This document shows, piece after piece, positions 44,350 through 52,207 of a DNA stretch of 64,000 nt. Origin of the DNA: Sphingobacterium sp. UGAL515B_05 (GTDB taxonomy: Bacteria > Bacteroidota > Bacteroidia > Sphingobacteriales > Sphingobacteriaceae); the NCBI RefSeq assembly GCF_033097525.1, contig NZ_CP109907.1, forward strand, positions 3,968,001-4,032,000. Direction: 5' to 3'. A program made the position numbers and the translations under genes. Each line of letters starts with the position of its first letter. Position 1 is the first letter of the stretch. Under the pieces are notes generated by a model, which saw only the letters and a program-made list of their open reading frames with translations, made no database searches and was not told the DNA's origin.

Positions 44350-45708
44350 ATGCACAATTATAATCGAAAGCTTATTTATCTCATTGCAATTCTGGTTATT
44401 TATGTGAGTTGTTTTGTTGGCTTTATTTTTTATTCCGTTACAAATTTTGCTTTTACAGATTTTTATAAACGGCTGGATCTGCGGCGAAATATTGCTGCTG
44501 AAAAATTTCTGAATAGTAAATCCGCCTCCCAGGCCGATCAGTGGAGCCTTGATTTTATAGAAAATCTCAATAATCAGCATGAATTTTTGGTGGAATTTGA
44601 TAGCAATGGTACTATTTTAAGAAGCCAGGGATTTCATCAAGAACTTTGGGATAAAATCAATAAAAAAGGAAGCTCAAATTTCAAGTCGGGTAATCAATTC
44701 TATTCAACTAAATATTTTTCGCAAAATGGTCGAAAGTATATTGTGGGCGCTTCCGCTGAAAATTATTTTTATACACACCATTTGGCCTACCTTCGTAATC
44801 TGCTTATTATAAGTCTGATTTTGGGGATTCTCTTTATATTCGTTGTTTCGGTTTTTATGAAACGTTCGTTCTTAAAGCCAATATTGACCATGATGAAAGA
44901 GGTGCAAAAGATTGGTTCGGAAAATCTCTATAAGCGATTGGATGAGGATAAATATAAAGGTGAGCTTCATGGTCTGGCACTCACATTTAATCGGATGTTG
45001 ACGCGCTTAGAAACTTCTTTCGAAACACAAAAGAACTTTATCAGCAATGCATCACATGAGTTAAATACGCCATTGACATCCATCATAGGACAGGCCGATC
45101 TTGCTTTATCCAAAGAACGAACAACAGCGGAGTACCAACGAACATTATTTAAGATCATTGAGTCGGCAGAGCATTTGGAAAAGAAAACAAAAGCACTTTT
45201 ACTGTTGGCGCGTACAGGTTTTGTGAATAATGCGACCGCATTTAGCCCCGTTCGTATTGATCAGATCGTGATGGACGCCGAGCTGACTGTTAAGGCCATC
45301 AATGATAAATTTAAGATTATCACAGATTTCAGCCTTTTACCAGATGATAGTATGCGACTTAAGGTGAATGGAAATGCAATTTTGTTACAGCTTGCGCTAT
45401 CCAATATTATCAGTAATGCCTGTAAGTATTCATCCGATAGAACCGCTTATATTGCTTTAGGAGCATTGGACAATAAAGTGTTTATTCTAATAAAAGACAA
45501 AGGTATCGGAATACCCTCCCGCGAGTTGGATCATATCTACGATCCTTATTTTAGAGCGTCCAATACGAGTGGCATTGACGGCTATGGTATTGGACTTCCT
45601 TTGGCTAGAAATATTATTAAGCTGCATGGTGGTACATTGAAGGTCAATTCTGTTGTAAGTGAAGGCACTACGGTAGAAATTGAACTACCCACTTACCTTC
45701 GGTTCTAA
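44350..45708 (+). CDS. Sensor histidine kinase, partner of the OmpR-type regulator
   Basis: 452 residues. TM1 about 5-27 and TM2 about 148-170 flank a ~120-residue periplasmic sensor. HAMP follows, then HisKA with the phospho-His in FISNASHELNTPLTSIIGQ (about residue 237). The N-box is LALSNIISNACKYSS, and the G-boxes are IKDKGIGIPS and GYGIGLPLARNIIKLHGG. It senses an envelope signal and phosphorylates the regulator encoded just upstream. Its stop codon lies inside the first heptamer of the repeat array that precedes the next gene. Confidence 0.95.
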   Translation: MHNYNRKLIYLIAILVIYVSCFVGFIFYSVTNFAFTDFYKRLDLRRNIAAEKFLNSKSASQADQWSLDFIENLNNQHEFLVEFDSNGTILRSQGFHQELWDKINKKGSSNFKSGNQFYSTKYFSQNGRKYIVGASAENYFYTHHLAYLRNLLIISLILGILFIFVVSVFMKRSFLKPILTMMKEVQKIGSENLYKRLDEDKYKGELHGLALTFNRMLTRLETSFETQKNFISNASHELNTPLTSIIGQADLALSKERTTAEYQRTLFKIIESAEHLEKKTKALLLLARTGFVNNATAFSPVRIDQIVMDAELTVKAINDKFKIITDFSLLPDDSMRLKVNGNAILLQLALSNIISNACKYSSDRTAYIALGALDNKVFILIKDKGIGIPSRELDHIYDPYFRASNTSGIDGYGIGLPLARNIIKLHGGTLKVNSVVSEGTTVEIELPTYLRF

Positions 45709-45780
45709 TGTAGTTTTAATTTTGATCGTATTTCTAATCTCATTTTAATCCTATTGCTCGCATTCTAATGGAAAGCTAAT
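45703..45780. promoter_or_regulatory. Six-heptamer direct-repeat array, copy 1
   Basis: Heptamers start at 45703 TTCTAAT, 45714 TTTTAAT, 45732 TTCTAAT, 45743 TTTTAAT, 45763 TTCTAAT and 45774 AGCTAAT. Spacing is 11, 18, 11, 20, 11 bp. Pairs 11 bp apart on one face of the helix are the usual site of OmpR-family dimers. The same layout recurs at 50170-50247. Confidence 0.85.
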
Positions 45781-45795
45781 TTTAGATTCATTCCG

Positions 45796-45820
45796 TTGCC
45801 ATATGTGCATTTTAACTTTG
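45796..45820 (+). promoter_or_regulatory. Promoter of the first Usp-like gene
   Basis: TTG (45796-45798), 14 bp, then TAACTTTG (45813-45820, TAnnTTTG). It starts 39 bp after the last heptamer and ends 12 bp before the ATG, so the mRNA leader is very short. The flanking words AGATTCATTC and GTTGCCAT are shared with the copy at 50263-50287. Confidence 0.75.
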
Positions 45821-45832
45821 CTAAAAAAAAGC

Positions 45833-46315
45833 ATGGCTAAAACAACGCGTATATTAATACCTAGTGATTTTACAGTTGACTCACTCCATTTTGTGCGTCA
45901 AAGTATTGAAGAGTCAATGGCTGATTCTATCGATATTATCCTTGTGTATGGCAATAAAAGCAGCACTTCTGCGAGTGAATTACTCGGAATTGGATTGGAA
46001 GATCAATTGGAAACACTTCAGCCTGAATCTTTTTTAAAAGCCTGTAGCGGAATCTATCAGCGCTATAAAAACCGTAAGCTCAGTATTTTTGCAGATATTT
46101 TGGGTACCGATAACAGTCATTATTTGCAGCATTACCTCAAAGGACAGTCTGTAAATGAGGTCATCATACCACGTGATTATACCTATAAAAAGAAAACACG
46201 CAATTTTTTTAATGTCGCTAGTGCACTCCGTAAAGTCGAGAGTCAAATTCCTTCTACAATTTCATTTAAGGAACAACCAAGTATTAGAAACAGAGAAATC
46301 GGACTAATTGAATGA
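45833..46315 (+). CDS. Usp-like protein A
   Basis: 160 residues from the ATG at 45833, chosen because it gives MAKTTRILIPSDFTVDSLHF, matching the paralogue at 50305. The first strand and 'IPSDFT' turn, followed by SIDIILVYGNKSS, resemble the universal-stress-protein fold. The G-2x-G-9x-G(S/T) ATP motif is missing, so it would be of the non-nucleotide-binding kind. It is separated by 69 bp from the exporter membrane gene. About half of its residues match protein B, most closely from residue 5 to 115. Function unknown; the fold assignment is moderate. Confidence 0.7.
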   Translation: MAKTTRILIPSDFTVDSLHFVRQSIEESMADSIDIILVYGNKSSTSASELLGIGLEDQLETLQPESFLKACSGIYQRYKNRKLSIFADILGTDNSHYLQHYLKGQSVNEVIIPRDYTYKKKTRNFFNVASALRKVESQIPSTISFKEQPSIRNREIGLIE

Positions 46316-46384
46316 TCGATCGGAGTTTTTAACATTGTTTTTAGCTGAAATTCATCATTTATAACTTATCTTCTATCTATTTTT

Positions 46385-47386
46385 ATGGGGCATATACAAG
46401 GCGGACCATCACCTTTACAACGGTTGGCCAGCTTATTACATACTGAACGAAAAACGATCAATTTTATATTTATTTATGCTATTGTCATCGGTATCTTTAG
46501 TCTGACGATTCCAATTGGAATCACAGCGATTTTCAATTTTTTAAGTAATGGAGCGATGTATAGCTCTACCTATATCTTAATTGCCTTTGTCCTGTTTGGT
46601 GTAATCGTAGCGGGTACGTTATTGATCGGTCAACTGACCTTAGTCGAGTATTTAGAGCAAAAAATCTTCTTAAAATCGGCACTTGAATTTTCTTATCGCC
46701 TCCCAAGAATAAAACCTAAAGAGTTACTTGGAAAAAATCTTGTGGAGTTGGTTAACCGATTTTTTGATGTTATCATTATTCAAAAGGGAATTATCAAACT
46801 TTTGATTGATATCATCGCTGCGGTCGTTACTATATTCTTTAGTGTGGTGCTGCTGTCCTTTTATCATCCCGCATTTTTGGCCTTTGGCCTGGTTGTCATT
46901 CTATCGGTTATCGCGGTAATTGTCTTATATTATAAAAGAGGATTAAGGACGAGTATTGAAGAGTCTGAATACAAATATGAGACAGTTGCTTATTTGGAAT
47001 CTGTTGCCGGAAAAATTGACCATTATCGTGGTGATGAGATGAAAATGAATGAAGTGACAAGAACCACAGATTATATTGTCAATAAATATTTAGGGGCGAG
47101 GAACGATCATTTTAAGGTTTTAAAGCGTTTTTTTATGGGTTCTGTCCTACTTCGGACCCTGTTGTTTGGAGCGATGCTCTTGCTGGGTTCTTATTATGTT
47201 GTTGAGCGCCAAATGACTTTTGGTCAGTTTGTAGCTGCTGAAGTTGTCATCGTTCAAATTGGTTATGCCATTGAAAAACTGATGACAAATTTGAATACGA
47301 TTTTTGATATGCTTACTGGCGTTGTCAAATTGGCGGCTGTAACGGATCTTGCGTTGGAGGAGGACGCTGCGGTTTATGTTGATTAA
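46385..47386 (+). CDS. ABC exporter transmembrane domain protein lacking an ATPase domain
   Basis: 333 residues with six hydrophobic segments (about 24-46, 58-84, 135-157, 159-181, 245-266, 274-292), the layout of a type-1 ABC exporter membrane domain. The end LTGVVKLAAVTDLALEED is the linker where such proteins normally pass into their ATPase domain, but the stop follows at once. No Walker motif is present here or in the next genes. The HlyD gene overlaps its end by 11 bp, so the truncation is not a recent frameshift. Coupled to HlyD and TolC it would form an envelope-spanning channel whose energy source is unknown. Confidence 0.85.
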   Translation: MGHIQGGPSPLQRLASLLHTERKTINFIFIYAIVIGIFSLTIPIGITAIFNFLSNGAMYSSTYILIAFVLFGVIVAGTLLIGQLTLVEYLEQKIFLKSALEFSYRLPRIKPKELLGKNLVELVNRFFDVIIIQKGIIKLLIDIIAAVVTIFFSVVLLSFYHPAFLAFGLVVILSVIAVIVLYYKRGLRTSIEESEYKYETVAYLESVAGKIDHYRGDEMKMNEVTRTTDYIVNKYLGARNDHFKVLKRFFMGSVLLRTLLFGAMLLLGSYYVVERQMTFGQFVAAEVVIVQIGYAIEKLMTNLNTIFDMLTGVVKLAAVTDLALEEDAAVYVD

Positions 47387-48737
47387 TAAGGATCGTTCGA
47401 CTCAGAAAACGCTCTCATGGAGAGATCTTTCCGATGATGCAGTTGGCAAGTTATTGAAAGAGCGGGGATCCCTCGTCTTGGGGCGAATTCTTGTGTTTTC
47501 TGGGATTGTTTTTGTACTAGCACTTTTTCTCCCATGGAGGCAGACAATTCCTGGAGTAGGAGCGGTTACCGCTTTACGTCCACAGGACAGACCGCAGACC
47601 ATCCAAAATCAGATTGGTGGTCGCATTGAGTATTGGGCGGTTACCGAAGGGCAGGAAGTGAAGAAAGGTGATACGATTTTAGTGCTTTCGGAGACTTCTC
47701 AATCTTATTTTGATCCCATGTTACCATTGCGATTAGAAGAGCAATTGAATGCTAAACAAAACGGAGAAGACGCTGCTAATCAAAAAATGAAAGCCACTGA
47801 GGCACAGATTGACGCATTGAAAAATGGGCTTGATTTCCAGCTTGCCTCAGCTAAAAATAAGGTGATTCAAGCTCAAAATCTGGTAAAAATAGATAGCGCA
47901 GAATTGGTCGCTGTCATGAGCTTTTTTGAGACCAGTGAAAAGCGGCTTAAACGGTACGAAGAGGGCTATCGTGACGGTTTATTTTCCTTAACAGATATCG
48001 AAACAAGGCGCTTAAATCTGCAAAATGATCGAGCTAAAGTTGTAAGTGCAGATAACAAGTTGTCGAATTCAAGACAATCATTAACGAATGCCAGTATCGA
48101 ATTAAACAATATCCGTGCAAAGTACAATGAATCATTGGCGAAAGCGCAGTCCGATTTAAGTTCCGCCTTTTCCTCCAAAGCCTCAGTACAAGGTGATATC
48201 GCCAAACTGAGAAATGAGATATCCAATATTGATGTACGACGTGGGTTATATGTCGTGAGGGCGCCACAAGATGGTTTTATTGTAAAAACCTTTAAGGCAG
48301 GAATTGGTGAAAATATGAAGGAAGGAGAGTCCGTTGCGACATTACAGCCTAAAAAACCACTGCTTGCCGTAGAGCTTTATGTAAACGCAATGGATGTTCC
48401 ACTGATTGAGCCGGAAAGTGATGTAAGGCTACAATTTGATGGCTGGCCATCGATCCAATTTTCCGGATGGCCGTCTGTCGCAGTCGGTACCTTTGCTGGA
48501 AAAGTTTCAGTCATCGATAAAGTGAGTAGTACGAATGGCCGATTTAGGATTTTGATACGCGCAACAGATCCTGTTCCGGAAGGAGATGAGCCTTGGCCTG
48601 TTCAGTTAAATCAGGGCTCAGGTGCTTATGGAAGGGTTATTTTAAATAAAGTCCCATTATGGTATGAGATATGGCGACAGTTGAATGGCTTTCCGCCGAG
48701 TTTGGAAAGAGAACCAAAAGAAAGGGAGAAAAAGTAA
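47376..48737 (+). CDS. HlyD-family periplasmic adaptor
   Basis: 453 residues from the ATG at 47376, which overlaps the previous gene by 11 bp and has a GGAGGAGG run about 14 bp before it. One membrane segment at about 36-56 (GRILVFSGIVFVLALFLPW). A lipoyl-like half (IGGRIEYWAVTEGQEVKKGD) and a long coiled coil (about 115-290) are followed by the second lipoyl half (VRAPQDGFIVKTFKAGIGEN) and a beta-barrel with a repeated GWPS (DGWPSIQFSGWPSVAVGTFA). It links the inner-membrane protein to TolC. Confidence 0.92.
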   Translation: MLINKDRSTQKTLSWRDLSDDAVGKLLKERGSLVLGRILVFSGIVFVLALFLPWRQTIPGVGAVTALRPQDRPQTIQNQIGGRIEYWAVTEGQEVKKGDTILVLSETSQSYFDPMLPLRLEEQLNAKQNGEDAANQKMKATEAQIDALKNGLDFQLASAKNKVIQAQNLVKIDSAELVAVMSFFETSEKRLKRYEEGYRDGLFSLTDIETRRLNLQNDRAKVVSADNKLSNSRQSLTNASIELNNIRAKYNESLAKAQSDLSSAFSSKASVQGDIAKLRNEISNIDVRRGLYVVRAPQDGFIVKTFKAGIGENMKEGESVATLQPKKPLLAVELYVNAMDVPLIEPESDVRLQFDGWPSIQFSGWPSVAVGTFAGKVSVIDKVSSTNGRFRILIRATDPVPEGDEPWPVQLNQGSGAYGRVILNKVPLWYEIWRQLNGFPPSLEREPKEREKK

Positions 48738-48744
48738 TTGTTAT

Positions 48745-50175
48745 ATGAATAAATTGAATTTTATTTTTATCGTGTTGTGCTTTTTTTTCTCTCCTCATCT
48801 TTCGGCTCAGGAAAAGGAATATGGAGCAAGGAATACTTTTACAGTGGATGATATGGAAGAGCTTTTAATGGCCAATCATCCCATCGTTAAACAAGTGAAT
48901 CTGCTGAGTGAAACTGCAAAAGCCCAGGTAACACAGGCGTTAGGGAAGTTTGATCCGACGTTAAATTCCAGTTTTAAAAATAAGCATTTTGGCAATACGG
49001 ATTATTACAATCAATGGAATAGTGAGTTGAAAATTCCACTTTGGTTAGCAGGCGCAGATCTGAAAATTGCTTATGATCGAAATGTTGGTGAGTATACAAA
49101 CCCGCAATCCCGAACAAATAATGCCGGGCTTTCCGCAATCGGTTTAAGTATTCCGTTGGGGCAAGGTTTAATTGTCGATAGCAGAAGAAATACGTTGCAG
49201 CAGGCAAAGGCTATGATCAGCTACCTCGAAGGTGAAAAGATAAAACAAATAAATGCCATTTGGTTTCAGGCGCTTTCAGATTATTGGAATTGGTATTTTG
49301 CCTATCAGCAATATCAGCTTTTATTGGAGGGTGTAAAATTGGCTGATCAACGGTTTAAAGCAATCAGCGAGCAGACGATGCTGGGAGATAAACCTGTAAT
49401 TGATTCCATCGAAGCTTCGGTCGTTGTAAAAGAACGGCGGATAGAACTTTCAAGGTATGAAGTTGAACTTAAAAACGCGAAAATTGTATTGTCCAATCAT
49501 CTGTGGAATGACCAACAATTTCCAGTAGAACTTCCCGATCATGCCATTCCGCTTAAGCTCGAAGATCCTGTTATTTTGCCAGATAAAAGTGTGATCGAGG
49601 CACTTCTTGATTCGGCGAAAATTGCTCATCCCGAAATGATCAAGTTGGCGAGTAAAAATCAACAACTTCTATTTGAGGAACGTTATCGAAAAGAAATGCT
49701 TAAACCTAAATTCAATGTGTCAGGCACGCTCATTTCTAGCCGTCACGGTTTTAATGACTTTGTTCCACCGCAGTATGATTTTAATTGGCAGAATTATAAA
49801 GTAGGTTTTGAATTTGCTTTTCCACTTTTTATTCGCGCTGAACGTGGGAAGCTCAAAGAAGTACGGATTAAGCAAGATCAGCTACGATTTGAACAGGTTG
49901 CGACCGAGAGAAATATTTACAATGAAGTCGTTAAGAAGTATAATGATTTAAATGCTTACAGTAAACAGATTGAACTTCAATCGATCAATATAAGTAATCA
50001 GGAACTGCTTCTTAGGGGTGAATTAAATAAGTTTGAACTGGGGGAATCCACCTTATTTGTTGTTAATAGTAGGGAAAATAAGCTGATCGAAATGCGTATC
50101 AAGCAAGAGAAGCTTGTTACAGACTACAGAAAGGCACTAGCGGAATTATATTACAAAGCCGGAACTAAATTTTAA
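48745..50175 (+). CDS. TolC-family outer-membrane channel protein
   Basis: 476 residues from the ATG at 48745, with the signal peptide ending HLSAQ. The family's duplicated helix/strand pattern is visible (DMEELLMANHPIVKQVNLLS, KYNDLNAYSKQIELQSINIS, LNKFELGESTLFVVNSRENK). It forms the outer-membrane exit of the HlyD/ABC-like complex. It starts 7 bp after hlyD. Its stop codon lies in the first heptamer of the second repeat array, mirroring the kinase gene and first array. Confidence 0.93.
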   Translation: MNKLNFIFIVLCFFFSPHLSAQEKEYGARNTFTVDDMEELLMANHPIVKQVNLLSETAKAQVTQALGKFDPTLNSSFKNKHFGNTDYYNQWNSELKIPLWLAGADLKIAYDRNVGEYTNPQSRTNNAGLSAIGLSIPLGQGLIVDSRRNTLQQAKAMISYLEGEKIKQINAIWFQALSDYWNWYFAYQQYQLLLEGVKLADQRFKAISEQTMLGDKPVIDSIEASVVVKERRIELSRYEVELKNAKIVLSNHLWNDQQFPVELPDHAIPLKLEDPVILPDKSVIEALLDSAKIAHPEMIKLASKNQQLLFEERYRKEMLKPKFNVSGTLISSRHGFNDFVPPQYDFNWQNYKVGFEFAFPLFIRAERGKLKEVRIKQDQLRFEQVATERNIYNEVVKKYNDLNAYSKQIELQSINISNQELLLRGELNKFELGESTLFVVNSRENKLIEMRIKQEKLVTDYRKALAELYYKAGTKF

Positions 50176-50247
50176 TCCCATTTTAATCTGCATTTTATTT
50201 TTAATCTCATTTTAATATAAGTCCTAAAATTCTAATAGAAAGTTAAT
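50170..50247. promoter_or_regulatory. Six-heptamer direct-repeat array, copy 2
   Basis: Heptamers start at 50170, 50181, 50199 and 50210 (all TTTTAAT), 50230 TTCTAAT and 50241 AGTTAAT. The spacings 11, 18, 11, 20, 11 are exactly those of copy 1. The last heptamer starts 39 bp before the -7 element, again as in copy 1. Confidence 0.85.
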
Positions 50248-50262
50248 TCCAGATTCATTCGG

Positions 50263-50287
50263 TTGCCATGGTGACCTATTAATTTTG
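50263..50287 (+). promoter_or_regulatory. Promoter of the second Usp-like gene
   Basis: TTG (50263-50265), 14 bp, then TAATTTTG (50280-50287, TAnnTTTG), 17 bp before the ATG at 50305. Same spacing as the promoter at 45796-45820. Confidence 0.75.
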
Positions 50288-50304
50288 TATAAAAATAATT
50301 GGAT

Positions 50305-50823
50305 ATGGCAAAGGCAATGCGTGTATTGATTCCAAGTGATTTTACGATTGATTCACTTTTTTTTGTGATTCATAGTATAGAGCAATCGACAGCTGAAGCA
50401 CTTGATATTATTCTTGTTTATGGTAATAAGAGCAGTACATCGATCAGCGAACTATTGGGAATCACATTGGATGACCAACTCAGTAATCTTCAATCGGAGG
50501 ACTTTTTGAAGGCTTGCCAGATGATCTGTCATCGTTATGAAAATCGTAAGCTAAATATCTACACAGATATCATCGGCTCTGACAATCTCAATTATTTACA
50601 ACATTATTTGCGCGGAGCTCGGATTGATGAAGTCAAAGTTCCCACAGATTATGAATTTGAAAAAAGAACACGGCATTTTTTCGACGTCGGACAGGCTTTG
50701 CTTCACTTGAGTAAAAGTAAACAGAAGAATGTATCGATCGTAGCGAGACCTGGGACAAGCAAAACAGGGGGAAATGTCTTGGCGGATTTATTTTTTAACA
50801 AGAAATGGGATGTTAACTATTAA
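50305..50823 (+). CDS. Usp-like protein B
   Basis: 172 residues from the ATG at 50305. It is a paralogue of the protein at 45833: MAKAMRVLIPSDFTIDSLFF against its counterpart, then ALDIILVYGNKSSTSISELL, DDQLSNLQSEDFLKACQMIC, NLNYLQHYLRGARIDEVKVP. The conserved blocks are shared and the C-terminal ~40 residues differ. It also lacks the Usp ATP-binding glycine motif. It is controlled by the second repeat array and overlaps the next gene by 14 bp. Confidence 0.7.
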   Translation: MAKAMRVLIPSDFTIDSLFFVIHSIEQSTAEALDIILVYGNKSSTSISELLGITLDDQLSNLQSEDFLKACQMICHRYENRKLNIYTDIIGSDNLNYLQHYLRGARIDEVKVPTDYEFEKRTRHFFDVGQALLHLSKSKQKNVSIVARPGTSKTGGNVLADLFFNKKWDVNY

Positions 50824-51310
50824 GAGAAAAATATTGGCAAGGTTCAACTTCGTGTTGTTGTCCTTTTTGCTTTTAGGAGCTAGTTCGATGGTTATGTTTT
50901 ATGAAAACCCCGAGCGGCTTTTAGAAGGGGAGTGGGAAGAGCAAGGTTGGTACTTTGAGAAAGTGGAGAAGTCTCCAACGTTCAAAAAACAGGCGGTTAT
51001 CCATGAGGGAATAAAAGATGCTGCAATCGCTCACCTACCACCCTTGCAGGATGGGTTATGGCATTTTGAAAAAATGGGTGACAAAAATTTTATCGCCCAT
51101 CATGAGGACAAACAATACAATTGGTTTTTGAAAGGACGAGGACATATCCTTGAGCTTCGGAAAAATGATAAGCTTATAGAGAGCTTTGTCATACAGAAAT
51201 TAAATAAAAACCAATTGGTGCTGCATCTCAATTTGGATATGCAGACGAAAGGAATTGCACGTATTGTGCTGAAGAAAGGAGGAAAAGAGAAGTATGCTGA
51301 GAAAATATAG
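50810..51310 (+). CDS. Unknown membrane-anchored protein
   Basis: 166 residues from the ATG at 50810, overlapping the previous stop by 14 bp. One N-terminal hydrophobic segment (about 11-28, FNFVLLSFLLLGASSMVMF) serves as signal anchor. The rest is a beta-rich domain of ~130 residues (ERLLEGEWEEQGWYFEKVEK, HHEDKQYNWFLKGRGHILEL), lipocalin-like in its 'GEW' start, though this is weak. No family was recognised. Double overlap with both neighbours indicates coupled translation and a shared function in the cluster. Confidence 0.65.
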   Translation: MLTIKRKILARFNFVLLSFLLLGASSMVMFYENPERLLEGEWEEQGWYFEKVEKSPTFKKQAVIHEGIKDAAIAHLPPLQDGLWHFEKMGDKNFIAHHEDKQYNWFLKGRGHILELRKNDKLIESFVIQKLNKNQLVLHLNLDMQTKGIARIVLKKGGKEKYAEKI

Positions 51311-52043
51311 TAACCATAGGACGATTCAAGATAATATCAAATTAGGGGGAATAACTGCATTTTCTGCAGGAATGGTCAATGTCGCATCTGTCATTGTCTT
51401 TTTCTCGTTTACCTCTAATGTTACGGGATATTATGCTGTCTTTGCTCAGGAGCTAGCGAAAGGAAATTGGTATCAAGGTGCAGTAGTGCTATTTTGGATT
51501 TTACTTTTTCTAGTCGGGAGTATGCTTTCGAATCTTATCATCATTCATGGTAAAGGACGTTTTAGCTCCTATTTGACACATTCTATTCCCTTGGCATTGG
51601 AAATACTGAGTATATTATTTGTCGGGATATATCTTGATGTATTTTATGAAGATTCTTTGAAAGAAACAGAGATACTTGTCGGTGCATTGCTGTTTGCAAT
51701 GGGATTACAAAATGGTTTAACAGCGAGTATATCGAATTCTGTTGTGAAAACGACACACTTGACAGGACTAACGACAGATTTAGCAATATTGATTTCGATG
51801 TTCACTAAGGAGTCCAACCGAAGCAATAAGGCGTTGGTCGACAAATTCCATTTACTGCTGAGTATCGTGGGAGCCTATGTCATGGGAGGGCTTGTGAGCG
51901 GTATTTCATTCACCTATTTATCGAATAAGACATTTTACGTGGTTTGTTTTGTTCTTTTAATCATTGGTTTGTACGACCATTACAAATTGTATCTATTAAA
52001 AAAGCAATTTGTGAATCGTCATCGTCAGCCAGTGGCAGCTTAG
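51294..52043 (+). CDS. DUF1275 (YoaK-like) membrane protein
   Basis: 249 residues with six hydrophobic segments. Family marks: GGITAFSAGMVNVASVIVFF near the N-terminus, TSNVTGYYAVFAQELAKGNW, LLFAMGLQNGLTASISNSVV and TTHLTGLTTDLAI. DUF1275 proteins are inner-membrane proteins of unknown function. It overlaps the preceding gene by 17 bp and ends the cluster, just before two terminator hairpins. Confidence 0.92.
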   Translation: MLRKYSNHRTIQDNIKLGGITAFSAGMVNVASVIVFFSFTSNVTGYYAVFAQELAKGNWYQGAVVLFWILLFLVGSMLSNLIIIHGKGRFSSYLTHSIPLALEILSILFVGIYLDVFYEDSLKETEILVGALLFAMGLQNGLTASISNSVVKTTHLTGLTTDLAILISMFTKESNRSNKALVDKFHLLLSIVGAYVMGGLVSGISFTYLSNKTFYVVCFVLLIIGLYDHYKLYLLKKQFVNRHRQPVAA

Positions 52044-52074
52044 TTGACCGAGAAAGTTCTTGGTTAACTAAGCT
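52037..52074 (+). terminator. 18-bp hairpin over the DUF1275 stop codon
   Basis: AGCTTAGTTGACCGAGAA (52037-52054) pairs with TTCTTGGTTAACTAAGCT (52057-52074) with two G-T wobbles and an AG turn. It covers the stop codon and precedes a second hairpin. Confidence 0.7.
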
Positions 52075-52092
52075 AAAGGACAAATATTTTTT

Positions 52093-52122
52093 AATCGCAT
52101 TTCAAAAAATGCGATTTTTTTT
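52093..52122 (+). terminator. Rho-independent terminator of the cluster
   Basis: AATCGCATTT (52093-52102), CAAA, AAATGCGATT (52107-52116) followed by a T run: a textbook terminator. Confidence 0.9.
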
Positions 52123-52207
52123 GTCTGAAAAATGCTTATCTTCAACCTCGGTTATCACGCTCTACCAAAGCGCATGAAAGACTACTTAATCAATTTAAAA
52201 CCACATC

